Shown: positions 27,373-42,966, numbered from the stretch's first letter. The stretch is DNA of 64,000 nucleotides from Ridgeia piscesae (GCA_025642075.2 JAODUO010000647.1:70001-134000), one strand, 5' to 3'. Made by a program: numbers and translations. The notes: a model not told the origin generated them from the sequence alone.

Positions 27373-30300
27373 GCAGTTGTTGTGTGTGTATGTATGAAGG
27401 AATAGTGATATTTAGTTTAACTGGTATTTTTACGTTACGCGCCATGACATACAGGTATAATCTCCGGGAAGCAATAAATCGAACAGTATTAAAATAATTC
27501 TCATACACATTCCGCCCTTTGCACAATACGATAAATTCCGAAAATAAATAAAAGCAAAGATATACAAATGCGTATTTTGTCAAATAATATTTAATAAAAT
27601 CTAAATAAAACACATTTTGAATAGATCACAATTGAAGGCGTTTTAGAAGCGCTCTCGTATAAATGATGGGCATGTACGGTAAACGCAGTAAGAGAAATAC
27701 ACTACAGGTGGTTGCTGGTGAAATGAGAACACCGTCTCCGTGTCTGGCGCATCATGGCAGCCATCTTGGTTCACTGACATCGCGCTACAAAGCCAATGCC
27801 AACTGGGTGTATGTAGTCGTCTACCCACCTTTCTGTATTAAATACTACACTGGTCTTATCGGTCCGTTACGGCGTTCAGGATATCCTATAGTGTATCGCT
27901 GTAGACACGAAGGTAATACCTTTTGTAATATCAACATTAATACGCCCATCGTATTGTTGACATGCCGTGTCCTTGAATCGTAACACATTTAGTCCACACT
28001 CACTAGTGCTTCGAAGTCGGCCTAATTTCTAGCAAATCTCACACTTCCGTTGCGTTATAATCCGTCTAAGTAGTCGACGCCACAAACACTGGTTCACTCC
28101 GTAACGTAAATCGGTTTAAGCGATTGTAGTTCTCGCGGTATCAGTAGATTTGAACGCAACAATTTAGCAACTGTTTGTTTTTCCGCTCCGTGGCACTACA
28201 GCTGTTCCAAACAGTGGAATTACTCCCTTTGCCCTGTCGTGGCGGAATTGGCGCAGCGAACTGGCCTGCGATTGCCTTGGAGTTTATAGCCTAGTTAACT
28301 AGTGTGGATATGTATCATTTTATTGCTGTGCATTACAAAAACAAACACGTAATCGGGACGTCATATAACTCTATAATATTAACACATTACTATGATGCTG
28401 CCAGAGAAGAAAAACTGATGTGTGAGAAAAACCGCATATAATGTATTATTTATGACAAAACATATCAGGAGCTTATCTAGAATTACATATCAGTACACGC
28501 GTACTTACTGCTAGAAATGCTTAGGACAGACTATACAATGGACGACTTCTATGTATTATAGCTGTGCAAAGAAAACATTGGCCGACAAATGTGTATAGAA
28601 ACTAACTGAAAACAGTATAGAAGACCACATACCAATCCAGCATTTGGACAACATTTAAGAAAGTTCGCAAAGCAAGCGTTCTTGTTAAATTTTGTGAACA
28701 AAATAGTTTAAACGTAACCGCTATTAGAAACGTCACTCATATTTGAACCACTAACAGACTGCTGAGATGCTGCAATATTTTTTTAAAGCATTGCAAATCT
28801 TGCAACAGATTTTTACTTCATGAAAGTACTTGCAAGGCAGGCAGCAAAGGCGTTATCAAAGAATGCAGGCTGTACTTGTAACATTTTGCAGATGCATTTT
28901 CTTACTTTTTCCTTCTATAATCTTGCATGTAATTTTTATTTATAAGCTAATGTTAAGAGAAGATGTCTTGTGTGTGTAATTTTGAACAACATATATTGAG
29001 GGACACACAATTATGCGGTACAAAACAATAGACCGAATGTATTACAGCATTTAGACGATGTTAGATAAATTGGATTGTAGCAAGCTACAAATAAAACTAG
29101 AGAGAAAAACAATATAACGATAAACACAATACTTTTATAGTATTCCAGTACGCAATACTTGTTTCGCGTATTCTTGCTTGGCGCAAGCGAGACACCGTCG
29201 TTTGTCAGCTCCCAGAATTGACTGATGACGTTATTAATTCTCATTCGCCGACACTGTCAACAACGGCGAATCGCTGTAGACAATGAAGCGTTTGAGATGA
29301 CAACGACACTTAAGATGTCACGACGCATGTGTCCTGCGTTGCGTCACGCCATTGGAATCACAGCTGGTTAGACGAACGTTTTAATTGTCAACGCAGCCAC
29401 GCCATGTTGACAAGTGGTCGGTATTTATTGTGTAAACGAAGCGCCCAGTCGGTTCACGGAGAAACGAACTGTCGGTGTGTGTAACTTACACGTTACTTCA
29501 TCATTTGGCAAATGTAAGTTTCCAGATAAACACGCAGAGAGTGGTACTTGGTTTATTGTATAATCGACACGGCTTGTTATCCAGCGCGGGATGATGACAG
29601 TGTTTTATTGTTTATTAATCTAACATACAAATGTAATGCAGTGTATCGTCATCAGATATTTGATAGATCATAATGACTCTGTACCGAGGTCTTACTTAAT
29701 TTGTAATACGAAAATGATATACATCGGATGTACAGAATATATTCGCTTCATTCATGACTTAGTTTACTGCTGATGACCGGGGCACAAATATATTATATTT
29801 TTGATATTATAAGTCAACTTATACACATGCTAGGGTATAACTTGTATGATACATATTATATATTACACAAAACGAGGCATGTGTACAATATGCAATGTAA
29901 TTAGATATTGAGAATACTGTTTGAAAAGGCCAAAATAAGAACATAGGTACCTGTAATAATGATCCACTCACAAAAGCGTCTAATTAAAGTATTATAGTGT
30001 AGATATCGATTCATCCATGTAGAACAATATTCTCATTATCTGACAGCAACGAGTACCATCGCGTAATGTACGTATGCATTGTATTATTTACGTGATAACT
30101 TTGTGACAAACACAATCGATTGCTTGATTGACATACATGCAGCACCAGTTCGCTGTACGAAATGTTATCACTTGTCAGAACACGCAAACTGCAAAGTAAA
30201 AACAGCACCTGACGTCGAATAACAAATGGCAACACAGCCCTTGCGGCCAGCGCGCGAGATACGTATCGGCAGATACGACCGCAGTTAAGAGGTCGAAGGC

Positions 30301-30907
30301 ACGACGTGCAGGTATACGAAAACGAGTAATTACTACTCATTATGTATACCGCTGAGCCGTGGTCATTCGACCTCGCGCTCGCCGTTCCTTCTCGTATAGC
30401 CGACCGGGGCGTTTCGTTACGTTAACCAGGTGGGAGCGATCAAATCGCGCTGCTTTTCCATTCAATTATATTCCATAATTGATGAAGGAGTCGCGCCGGA
30501 TCTCGGCTGGGTACTCCCGGACCGGGCGCACTCGCTCCATCTCGACGGCGACTTTGAAAGCGTCGTGCCCATGAAACCAGGCAGCCATTAATCGGCGACG
30601 ATAGCTCACAATGCCGCTTTGTTCACCGGCCCGGCGATAACCCGGAGGCGCAGCGGCCGAACAAGAGGGAAGTCCATGCATTATTGAGCGCAACAGCGTG
30701 TCTCCAGTCCGCCCGAATGAGCGCAGAAATTGCGGTTTTTGTTCGCAAATGTTTCCGCGTTGGCCTCGTGGCAATAGCAGTGTGAGTGCGCTCAGTCGTA
30801 CGAGTTTGTCGTTACCCGATATACTCAGGTAGAGTTGCTGCAAACTTACTTTGCACACAATCTGTGTCGCTGAAACTATCAACATATTCAGCGTATAGTA
30901 GGATTGA

Positions 30908-30939
30908 ATATATAATATAATATATATATATATACTATA

Positions 30940-31020
<81 letters not shown>

Positions 31021-31064
31021 CACATATATATATAACTATGGTGTTTATTATATATCATATATTT

Positions 31065-31109
<45 letters not shown>

Positions 31110-31114
31110 TTATA

Positions 31115-31151
<37 letters not shown>

Positions 31152-31172
31152 ATCTATATATATATATATATA
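30908..31172. repeat. Complex of (TA)n arrays
   Basis: TA runs with a T-run near 31061 and several interruptions. Confidence 0.9.
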
Positions 31173-31671
31173 TATACATATACAACATTGATGCCTTTCT
31201 GTGTGCAACTGCAAGTAGTTTTAATGAGAAATACCTCGCGGTACGTCTTTGTCGATTCGCCGCGGTGCCGACCCTGACTTGGCATTCCGCGGTGGCATCA
31301 CAGAACGCGCCCTGACAAATGATATGATACATCTGTTTCTGGTAAATGTCGGTGATGATTTAAGCCTGTTGACCGCGGCTTAACAAATGCGCCAAATCAG
31401 CGTAAACAAGTCGCCGTAAATTGCGGCGCAATGTTAACGCGCGGATGGAAAGCGGGATGCCGAGCGAGTAATGCGCCGTTATTCTGTCTGTATCCAGCGA
31501 CAGCTGCAGAATAACTGTGACCAGGATGCAACAGAAATGCAACTGTAATTTGTAGCGCCATGGTAGAAAGAGAAAGAAAATATTGGGCGTCTGTCAGTTT
31601 TTATGCCGCACTAGTCTTTGTTGTCTTACTAATAAAAATGTAAAACGTTAACGTAATTCAATTCAACTAAG

Positions 31672-31887
<216 letters not shown>

Positions 31888-32364
31888 GGACACTTGAATT
31901 GTGTTTACATTGTTAATAGTAAAACATGCCATTGGTATGACGGATGCGCCACGCTTATTTTTGAATGCACGTGCGCCTTCTCAATATACCACACTTCGTG
32001 CATGTCGAGTGACGTTGGTACGTAGGAGTCAGAAACCCTCCCTGTGCTACGGCCTCGACGCAAGACGCGCGAGTATATGAGCCCCAGTTGCGTGGCCCGA
32101 TGGGGCCAGGCCGGGTAAGGTGACTCGGCTCGCGGTCTCGGCCTCAGGTCAACGTCAGCGCTGTGCCGTCGGCTAAACGGCGTCAATTAGCTTATCTTAC
32201 GGGGCAGGGCTGTTGCCGCGTTTGGGGTGTCGTTACCGTGATTCTTGTTGACCGTTTCGGTAAATTTTGCACAACAACATAACTTTGGAGGACGCCTAGA
32301 AACATTGCATGATTTACACCACATTAGAGTAGATTAAATTTGCAGCTTGTGGAATTTTTTATGG

Positions 32365-32368
<4 letters not shown>

Positions 32369-32424
<56 letters not shown>
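32369..32424. repeat. (TA)n array
   Basis: TA run in intron 1. Confidence 0.95.
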
Positions 32425-32429
<5 letters not shown>

Positions 32430-34237
32430 CTTATGGGGAAACTGACAAAGTATGATCATTTTTATTATAAAGTTGCTATATTATCATGGCATAAACTATC
32501 ATTTTTATTACATTACATTCTAACATGTTTTCGGCTAGAAAGATTTGTTTAAGTAGACCACAAATTGTCATTTGACAATTGTCTGCCTTCATTTTACATT
32601 CCGTACTAGTATATCACGCTTAGGACCCTTTGTATGTCAAATGGCCTTTTAAATAACATAACAATTCTCGAATAACATTTACAAACATGTTACTGCCGCA
32701 TTATGTATTTGTCTAAAACTCATGTGTGCTGTCAACAATTGTGTTTGAATATATATAATTAAATATATAATTAATGTAATAATATATAATTACGCTGCAT
32801 GATTTTAGCCTATTGGTCTATATAGTTACTATTCTTTGTAATGTCAGCTTTATGCATTATATGCGTTATATTACTGCACTTGTTACCAACAGAGAAGTAG
32901 AGTTCAATGCGGATTCACGGTGATTTTTTGAATTTTCACTATCGTCAACAGAATAATGAACTTCGGTTAACGTTCGGACTTCGGAGTATCCGTCCATGCG
33001 TCCTGTTCTGTGGAGTAATGGGTTTCCTACAAGCGATGAGCAACAGGCGCGAGCCGTACGAAATAGAGACAGGAAGAAATGTTTCTGTCCGAGTTTTGTT
33101 GTTGAAATCCGACGCGTAATCCGCACATGGAAGCTGATTGAAGCTGAAATTATTCTAACCAAAGTTTTAGAAAGTCGTCAACTGAAGTGTGGATGTGCTA
33201 TGAAATTTCATATCATAAACGGGATTAGAGGTGATGGCAAAATGAAAAAAAACTTGAAACGACATCCCTCTGAAAGATAACAGCGATTTTCTTATACATC
33301 TAGGTGAATTGAGAAAGTAGTGAATATTTATGATCTTTCACGTGCCGTTTGCACAATGAATACGGTCAAATAAATCAACAGCTTGTAAAATAACTTGAAC
33401 ATACCCACGATAACTCGAACTGTTATTATCGACCGACATTCCATATTGAAGTATACTTTTGAACACGAACAGCTACCGTTGTGATTTGGTTTACATGTTG
33501 TGACAGTGTTATTGATTTTACGTTGTGTCACTTACGCATATCGAATCCTCGGATATGACAGTTGTGTTTAACAAATGATTTATTCATTGTGCCCGCTCCT
33601 TTTGATGTTGTGTTTTACGACTGTGAGTAAATGATGCGTAGAACTAGCTGCAAGACGACGAGTAGACGAGTTGGCTGACATTAGTTTACCACGACTACCA
33701 GGTGAATGAACGACTTAACGTTATCAATGACTAATCTTGCGTCACAATTAGGAGGTTCGAAGCCTTATTATGAATTAGTATGCCTTATTATGATGAGTAA
33801 TTACCCTGTGTGCGGATTAAGACATGGGGTAACGGTGACCATACTATATACTGTAATTTTAACAATAGCGTTTATAAGATATGATTAATGTGATTAACTC
33901 GGATGCTGTTGTTATGTAATACGACAACATTTTTGCGGCGGATTTCTGAGCAACATGAAGTGCATATAAGTTATTTGGCAATACTTAATCTTAGACAATA
34001 TGACGGAACGGTGCAATTATTCCCTTCAAAATACATAATAATAATAATTATTGCTATAATATTACTAGACTTCTATAGTACATTTAGACTTCTATAGTAG
34101 ATCCGGTTGTCATTAACCGGACATAGTGTCTGTGATATTATTAAAGGCACATGTGCAATCTGCTAATGGCCAGCGAGTATCCATCGATCATTTTAGTATG
34201 TCTGCCTTGTATTGTGATTATACGGTTTGATTATTCA

Positions 34238-34332
34238 TGATGTATATGCATGGATACGTAGACTTAATGGTGGCGTGAAACATAAATGTTATATGCTAGT
34301 ATATTGCTTGATATGTAATAACACCTATAACG
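34238..34332 (+). repeat. Direct duplicate, copy 1 (95 bp)
   Basis: It begins TGATGTATATGCATGGATAC and is identical base for base to 34849-34943. The 516 bp between the copies is almost entirely TA and TGTA microsatellite. Confidence 0.9.
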
Positions 34333-34412
34333 ACTGACTAATTTTATATATTTACTCCCGAATTCTTCACGAATTCAAAGACATTACGATTCTGTTGCAA
34401 TGGTATTATTAT

Positions 34413-34415
<3 letters not shown>

Positions 34416-34488
<73 letters not shown>

Positions 34489-34510
34489 ATGTGTGTGTAT
34501 GTGTAGTGTA

Positions 34511-34565
<55 letters not shown>

Positions 34566-34603
34566 GTATGTATGTGTATGTGTATAGTGTGTATGTTATA
34601 CTG
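34416..34603. repeat. (TA)n then (TATGTG)n arrays
   Basis: TA run to 34480 followed by about fifteen TATGTG-type hexamers with interruptions. Confidence 0.9.
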
Positions 34604-34639
34604 ATATATATCAAGTCTGCTAACATCCGGTATAGAATA

Positions 34640-34653
34640 TGTATATATATATA

Positions 34654-34727
<74 letters not shown>

Positions 34728-34786
34728 TTTACTACTAATATATATATATATGTATTAGTACGTATAGTACTATATATATATATAGT

Positions 34787-34845
<59 letters not shown>
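34640..34845. repeat. Complex of (TA)n arrays
   Basis: TA runs broken by short spacers, including repeated TAGTACTATATA. Confidence 0.9.
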
Positions 34846-34848
<3 letters not shown>

Positions 34849-34943
34849 TGATGTATATGCATGGATACGTAGACTTAATGGTGGCGTGAAACATAAATGT
34901 TATATGCTAGTATATTGCTTGATATGTAATAACACCTATAACG
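34849..34943 (+). repeat. Direct duplicate, copy 2 (95 bp)
   Basis: Identical to 34238-34332. It runs straight into an (ACGT)n/(ATGT)n array, while copy 1 runs into unique sequence. This could be a recent tandem duplication, slippage, or an assembly join across the microsatellite. Confidence 0.9.
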
Positions 34944-35018
34944 TACGTACGTACGTACGTACGTATGTATGTATGTATGTATGTATGTATGTATGTATGT
35001 ATGTATGTATGTATGTAT
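34942..35018. repeat. (ACGT)n then (ATGT)n array
   Basis: About five ACGT units pass into ATGT units. It starts exactly where the 95-bp duplicate ends. Confidence 0.95.
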
Positions 35019-38000
35019 CATTTGCTCTATTAATAGATATCGTGAGAAGACGAGCTGCATTAGGTGAGCAACGCGTCGAGGCTTTCATGTTATGTCTACA
35101 AATATCAAAATGTTCGCTATATATAACCTTGAATAAAGCAAGTTGTTCGAACAAAGGCATCTATCAGTCTGACCTGGTGCCGGTATGCGTGTAGCGTCAA
35201 TAGATCACTGTGTGTAGCTGAAGATAACTGTCGGTGTTTTACGTTGTTATCGACAGTGTCTCGTCGGCACCTCGACAGTTGCGATCTATATTGATACAGC
35301 TCTATAAATAGTTTTGCCGAGTCCATCTAAAATGCTAGTAAAGCCACATTTGACAACGTCTTCACAATAGCAGTTACCAGAGAAAATGTATGCACATACA
35401 AATAAAATTAGGACAATAGGCGTTGGCGTAACAATTACGTCAGCTAGCACCCGACTAAGTGAAACGTGTAGAATGGTTGTTTTCTTTGCTCATAAAATTA
35501 TTGTATTTTCACTGGCACACTACATTTATAGTTGCATTTGGAGCTAGACTATTTATTTACATAATTTTGATCATATTTGCCACCATAATAAAATGTTGAC
35601 AGTGTAACATTTTATATGTTTGTTGTAAGAGATATTATACTTTTACAAAGTAACTGGTATCCGAGTGTTATTTATTATTACTATTATTACTAGCATTTGT
35701 AGAGCACCATATCTCCAGGACCAGCTGGTTCATCACAATAGTGTTGCCAGCAAAATAGTACGTAAACGTAGTAATTAATGTGGGGCGCACGTAACATTGT
35801 TCGTCTATTGCGCTGTTTTATCTAAGGGACGTGAATATAATAGTTGGTGTTTTATTTTACAATTGCACGTGATATGAATACAGTGTTTATGGAGTTGAGT
35901 TTGTCATTCGGACGGCGAAATCAAACTATTTATAGGATCGGCAAGCGGCGGTAAATGGGCCCAAGGAGACGAGGACGTTGATCGCCTATTCTGATAGCTT
36001 ATCGTTACAACCGTGTGATCGGGTCAGGGCTATAAACATTGAGGCACCTCGGGATAATAAATTCCATTTGTAACCAAGGCGCATGTGCTCCGGTCGCGGT
36101 ATTTACTACCAAGACTACACATTTGTTTAACCATAATGCTATCTAAGTTATATACATGTATGTCGGTTTAGTAGTGTATTAAATATCTTATATCACTCTG
36201 ACGACATTAGTATTTTTAACGAGTACATTCGTTGTAAAGTTATACTGTTAAATACGAGTGAGTGATGAAAGTTAGACTTTACAAAGTGCACCAGTAGCTT
36301 TGATTATCAGCGTGTGTGAGAGAAAAAACCTATAAAGTGTATTTATGTTTAAACTCCTTGTCCGATAAACAATTTTGAGTAAGTGCCTAAACAAATCGTT
36401 GTAGACAAGATATTGTGTTTATGTTTATTATTGCGTATCTGCAAGATATGGTTTATTTTCACACTAAGATTGCCTTGTTATGTGGTAGTGAATGCGTTTT
36501 TCAAATCGGAAATATCGAGCAGACAGTTTGGGCAAACTATACTGAACGGTGTCGGAATATTGACGAAAAACCGAAAAACCGATATTCCTCACGACAGTCA
36601 GAGTTGTATGGGTTTTTAGAGCAAGACTGTTTTATTACCAAGCTCGGCGCAAGAGTGTTTTCGTGTATTACGTAATGATATTTTGGTAAATATATAAATA
36701 TAATCCCATTTTTATACAGCTGTAGCCTAACTCGAATACCATAGTTCTAAATTAAACGTATCACTTACTAAAATTAGCCGTTATAACGTTCCTTATTAGA
36801 CAGCGCGTTTGACTGAAACGTTTCTTTCGGAACGTGGCGGCTAGATAATTCGATTAGTTATGTCGGAGCATAAACTGTACTGTATCCTTTGTCGACGTCG
36901 GGGTTTGGGGCGGGTAGTCCCGGTACCCCAGGGAAGTTTACCCTCCTACCTCCCGCCACACAGGAAGCCACCCACGTCGATGCGTTGATGTTACCTTCCG
37001 TACCGCGTGGTCCGCGTCGGAAAACGGCCACTACCCGTTTCATCTTGTCCACGGGAGACGCGTCGTTACGGGTTCACCCTGATTGCTCGTTATGTTCACA
37101 TTAAGCGGACGCGTCTGTCACGTTTTAACGACCCGTGTTCGAGGAACTGGCAATTTTCGTAATTAGCCAAACATAAAAATTATACATATAATGAAGATAT
37201 TATATTTGGCGGTTCACAAGATATTTTCGTCGGTTACCCGCCACAAACGTCAAGTTCCTTTTGGACCGCCAGATATCCGAATGACAATGAAACTCGCGCT
37301 TAACATCACATTGTTATTACCTTTTTAGTGTAGTATATCTTCTGGTAATATATAATGACATGTTGGTGCGCGTAGAACAACAAAAAATACTTGTTATGTT
37401 GTACATCATAAGCATGTTTAAAAAAAAAAATACGAATTCATGGAAATTCGCGATAATACCACATGGGGATATAATTCCTTTTACTGTCCGATATTTGTTA
37501 TAAGATAATAATAATATATTATTTAAACGTCCCGCTGGAAAGTAGCGAGATATATGTCGTCGATCGACGATTTGTGTTGCGTTTTAAAAACTAGAGTTTC
37601 CTTTTTTGCAATATCGAACGGCAGTTTTCAGCTACAAAACACAATTTTATCAAAACATCTGTTCAGTGGCATATACTGTGAGATGGAAACGTTTCTGACA
37701 ATTTAGGCATTTTGTTTATTTCTGTTGAAAACGTCGGTTGACATTCATAGCGCTACTACAAAGCACAAGAAAAGTTTTGTTTTGTGTTGAAAACTGGGAC
37801 CGTTGCACGGTATAATAATATACACGTTGCCCGAAAACCCAAATAAAGTCCCGCATTATATGGCAATATTATACACTGAATGATGACATTCATTTTGAAC
37901 TCCGATGTGTGAATCATGGTTTTGCCCCTGCGTTGACATCAACACTGAGAACGGCAATTCAAATATGTGAAGATGTTAACTTAAACGGAATGTTGTTCGG

Positions 38001-39095
38001 GCTACATGTTTGATAGGTTTGCTCTTTGACAAAGAATTTCCTAACTTAGTAGCATGCAAACATTGTATTTTCTGAGTACACAAACTATCATGTTTATTAT
38101 TACAAATAGATACCACATGGTCTACTAGGATCGGAACAAGGGTTCAGGGTTTAGCTCAAGTCCTGTAGAATCGCGTCGAGTCGGATCTCGGATGACCCCA
38201 AACCCGTTTTATCGGACTGCGCGCGTGCGACCGAGCCGTCCGTCGTGAGGTTGGTTTACCACTCACACGAGCGACATATAAACTGACGCTCTCCCGTCTA
38301 TTCGGTATGCATTCCCGAACCCATTCTTGCCGCCATCCGAAGCGTTCACCGCACCCGGACGTGTATATCACCCACCACCCACAACATCCCGCCGCTACAG
38401 CGTAGTAGGAGAGGAGTGATTCGATTCGGGGGTTTGACCGTGGGAACTAGGTTTGATGGATGTCCGCCCCGAATCGTTAGCCCATACATCATATTCGGCG
38501 GCGCGCGCGCCGTAGCTGGCCCGGTGTCACCGGACCTATTCTGACGGCGGACGGCGGCACTTGACGACGTGAACGAAATGCGCGGCCACCACGCGTTGGT
38601 CAAGCGAATGAAATTAACATACATAAGGAGAATGGGATGGTTCTGTCTCGTTCCTCTAACTAGCGCGGCCGAACGGGTGAATATATTGCCACGGTATATC
38701 GCTCGCTGTACGGTCTACGCTCTCGTGCGCACGACGCATAATCGGACTGCATGGCCTCTGTCTTGTACTTACTTTGTTCGCTCATCTAGTCGTGCACTGC
38801 GTGCACACGCACCGTTTCTATGTTTATTTACGGTAGTCCGAATTGCTGTCTCGTCAGAAGCGTGGTGCTGATATTGTGGTATGAATTAGGGCAACAAGCG
38901 ACGTTGCGACGGTACTTGTTTCGCGGTATTTTATGTGGAACAGTCAGGTTACACGGGCGCAGTTGGAAAGACAAGTGGTGGAGACAAGAATATTGCGAGA
39001 ATAATTAAATGAACATATTGTAGACTTTCATGACGCAAGCTGTATTCACTTGCACCCACGTGCACGCATGTGCATAATTATTATAATATAATATA

Positions 39096-39133
39096 TCATT
39101 ACATAGTATATAAATATAATGTATATAAATATA

Positions 39134-39192
<59 letters not shown>

Positions 39193-39196
39193 AACA

Positions 39197-39256
<60 letters not shown>

Positions 39257-39282
39257 ATTATACAACACACCAAGTACCACAA

Positions 39283-39361
<79 letters not shown>
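39096..39361. repeat. (TA)n arrays with internal (CA)n
   Basis: Three TA runs and a CA run at about 39288-39313. Preceded by two TATAAATATAATG units. Confidence 0.9.
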
Positions 39362-39366
<5 letters not shown>

Positions 39367-40050
39367 CAACTTGCGTGAATGCGTACGTCCGTATACGTGC
39401 TTGCATACTTAACTGTCCTATATTGCAGACATCAATAACATGTGTTTTCCGTGATTGTTATCCTGTATACATGAATCCAGAGTTGACGAATGCAAGGCAG
39501 CCAGCCATGCTTGGCCGTCTAAAATAACTATAAAATAACCATAAAGTTTTGCTTTTGTTTCGGCCCATGGCGGGGTCGGCGTGACCGGTGACGCGGCCGT
39601 TGTTTTAGCTTGTTTACTGTACTTACTGGGCCGCCTGCCGCGTTAGCATTGTTGCTCTTTTCGGTTATCTTGGGCGTGTTTGTATCGTAACGGCTAACGG
39701 TTAAACTTGTTGTCTGATACAGTGTCGAAGAAACCCACGCTACGTCGGGAGGACGTGTTGTATTGTCACGTATTGCGTGTGGCCTTCTTCTCCGGGCACT
39801 GTTGTTACTGCTAGTAATTTACATTTGTTTAAAATAAAGACATAAATGTACATCAACTGCAAGTTGAAATATATACACATGTTCATGCAATAAAGGCACA
39901 ATTTCAACATAAATAAACGTGCGTCACGCAATAAAGGTTATACTAATGAAAAATACAGGAATGACTAATTAGGTGTTGAATTTAAAGTAAAATGTCTAAA
40001 ATAACTTGTTAAGATACTTATTTAAACGTGCGACATCATATAATTCTATG

Positions 40051-40072
40051 ATACACACGCACGCACGCACGA

Positions 40073-40104
<32 letters not shown>

Positions 40105-40188
40105 CACACGCACGCCGCACGCACGCACGCGCACACAAAACACACACACACACACACACACGCACACACACGCGCGCACACGAACACC
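40051..40188. repeat. Compound (CACG)n/(CA)n tract
   Basis: CACG and CA units with frame-breaking deletions. Long incidental frames on both strands come from the repeat. Confidence 0.9.
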
Positions 40189-41459
40189 AATTGATATACA
40201 TTTTCATAATCTCCTAATTTTTTTTCCGATCAAAGTTAACTCTTTAATTATTTTGCAGTAGATTTCAACTGATATGTTTAAAATAATATGTGAATTTGAG
40301 ACAGAACATTTGCACCTTGTGGTATAACTACACGTTCTATGAAAAAACGGGCATTTCAACATTGAAAATGTGTGGAAGTGAAACCTTATCTTATATCGTC
40401 AGTTATCACGGTAAGATTTAACTGTTTCAATTTGACTCGCACCACGCATTAATAGTCATATATAAATCGAATACAATTTATATGACATTGATAACAGCTC
40501 CAGTAACTGTTTTACTGAAGTTTGCGTAACAAGTGTGACATTTACATACGCCTGTTAATTAGTTTACCCGAACGTGTACAATTGCAGTTAACACTGTAAT
40601 AATATTATTTCATTCTAAAACTGTAGTCATATCACGTTAAGAAATATAAACAATTTATACTCTGATGTAATTATATGTAACAGTCACATCAAGCTATCGA
40701 TTAAAATTACCAAACGTATGATTATTATTATCGGAGGATCAAATGCTCGCATACGCGCAGCCTTCAAGTGCATCAAGCTAGTCCATTAACAAACGTTATT
40801 GCAGTGAAATGTTCTATAAAGAAATAGTCTCAGTTTTCGCTAAGCGCTCGCTCGCCGCTTACTCATTATGGCGTGCAAGTTGGGTTTATCAATCAGCATA
40901 CGGCAACATACACCGATGCGTATCGGACGTGTTTTCTAGGAAACGATGACCCGGCATTGTGCCCGGGGCGCACGCACGCCAGCTCGAGCGATTATGCACA
41001 TCTGTTATCCGGCCTAGTAATGTGTTTTCGGGATAATCAGCGCGGCTTCGGTGGGCGGGTGGAGCCAACACGCACCTCAGGAGTTCGCTGGAATCAGAGA
41101 GGTGGCGCCACTGGGCGGAATTAGAAACTGATGACGAGCGAGTCTGACGCGTGACGGCGAGAGACACTTATCGGCGGACGTCCTCAAAATAGATCCCATG
41201 GAGCGGGTAATAATAGTGTAGAGAGTATGATGATTATTGATGATAATGATGATAACGCTGAGTCAACGAGGCTGCGCTGCTGTTAGAGATGTCATTTCCC
41301 TGATGCGATGCAGAATGGCGTGGTTTTTAATCACGTGTCGCAGTGATTTAAAGGTATGTCACACTAACCTGGCAGCAGGCGCTGTTCATGACATCCGCAT
41401 CCTGCCATAAATAACAGGCCAACCGCGCATCAGGATCGCGAATTTGAGGAAATTTGTGA

Positions 41460-41935
41460 TCGAATATTGTTCGCAACCGACTGCAGAAATGTGCGAATGA
41501 CGTCGCAGGAATCTACGTATTAAAGGTCATAATTAATCTTGTTTTTATACGTGGCCATTTGCAAGTTGTGTGAGTCATTGTGGAATTATTAAACATGAGA
41601 TGTTGTCGTATGTCTTTAATGGCGCGTGTGTGTAGTGCATTTTAACGGTGTCCCTTCAGCCATGAAGCCATACTGCCACCAAGAAACAGAACAAATGTGT
41701 ATTCAGTTAGCGACTGTGAGAAAGTTGACAGTTCAGTATTGGTCGTAATCAACCGCAGAAATGTGCGAATGACGTCACGGGATGCTACTTTTGTCATTGT
41801 CAAAATGTCATAATCTTGTACTTGTGCATGGGTATTCGCTAGTCACTTTAACGATGGATGATTGCGAAATTATTGTACTTATAAATTGCAGTTGCACGTG
41901 TTTAGTGCAGGTATGTAGTAGTGCATTTTGATGAC
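41460..41935 (+). repeat. Diverged tandem duplication with TGACGTCA motifs
   Basis: CGCAGAAATGTGCGAATGAC occurs at about 41754, and with one change at about 41482. Both copies continue with GTCATAAT, a GTCA...GAAATTATT-like stretch, and end in a TAGTGCATTTT segment (about 41634 and 41920). Copies span roughly 41460-41650 and 41735-41935. Many differences suggest an old duplication. Confidence 0.65.
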
Positions 41936-42966
41936 GTTCGAATAACCTCGGAAGTAGAAGGCCTTCGTGTTGGCGGCCTTGAATCGTGCCTTTCTCCGGT
42001 TCCAGAAATCGAGCCTGCTCCAACACTGTCGTCGCCTGCAATAACGTCAGAACGGCAAAGATAATATATTTATGCAATTGAAGCACAACACGTTTAATAT
42101 TACGACATCCACGAGTTGCTTTAAATCACTTGCGTGTTGTTTTCGTGGACCTGTTCGCACGCGCACGCATCTACAAGCGCACGCACGCACGCACGTAGCC
42201 TACGCAGAGAATAAACGTCGCACATACACCTGCTCTACTTGCAATGATACACATGTGACATTATTATGTTGTATCCGTGAAACATTCATACTTCCTCTCC
42301 GCGTCCCCGATAGTAGCCGAACAGAGGACTGTCACATACATGCGCGGAACAGACACAATAACGAGCTGCGTATAATTAAGCGCAATGCGGCGGCGTATAA
42401 AACAGATCAACGGTGATTTTGTGAGCCGCGTGCGACAAGGGCGGGCTAGCGACGCGGCTCGTAACACAACTCGGCGTTGTAAAGACAGCGATGGCGGTGA
42501 CGACAGCGATTGCCAGTTATTTATAAAGTCACTTTTGTTCGCGCACCGACGACACGGGGCGATGGACCGTGCGCCGATTGGAGATAACGCAGTACGAGGT
42601 GGGCGATAAACGAGAGATTCCGATGGTGAATTAATACGTTGTCATTGATTGATCGTTGTGGAATAACATTTCCGAATGGCATCCGCTTCGCAACAGTCAA
42701 CGCGTTACGCGTACGTACGCGGGCATTCGTGGCAGCCATGCGGAATGGAATGGCATCGGTCTTGATGTTCTTGTCAACAGGCTTTGTATCCAAGCAACGG
42801 CATCACGTGGTGTCGAATAAACTACTTCTAGGACTAACGAACACCTCCAGGCGGGGGCAGGTTATACACTCCAGCGCACATAAAGAGGCGATCATCAAGA
42901 GGTTTATTGCAGCCCGAATTAGGAATGTAATCGTCCATTGGATCGTGGACGGTAGCATTTATATTT

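Noticed and set aside
28225..28290. tRNA-like A box (TGGCGCAGCG)
   Set aside because: No B box at the right distance and no cloverleaf. A similar string at 17003 is also isolated.
30466..30885. Minus-strand 139-residue frame
   Set aside because: GC-rich patch inside intron 1, with no recognisable motif and no promoter or splice evidence. It could be a nested gene, but nothing supports that.
35036..35062. 27-nt microexon bounded by TTAATAG and GTGAGC, phase 1-1
   Set aside because: The donor is good, but the acceptor has little pyrimidine tract, and so short a segment fits by chance.
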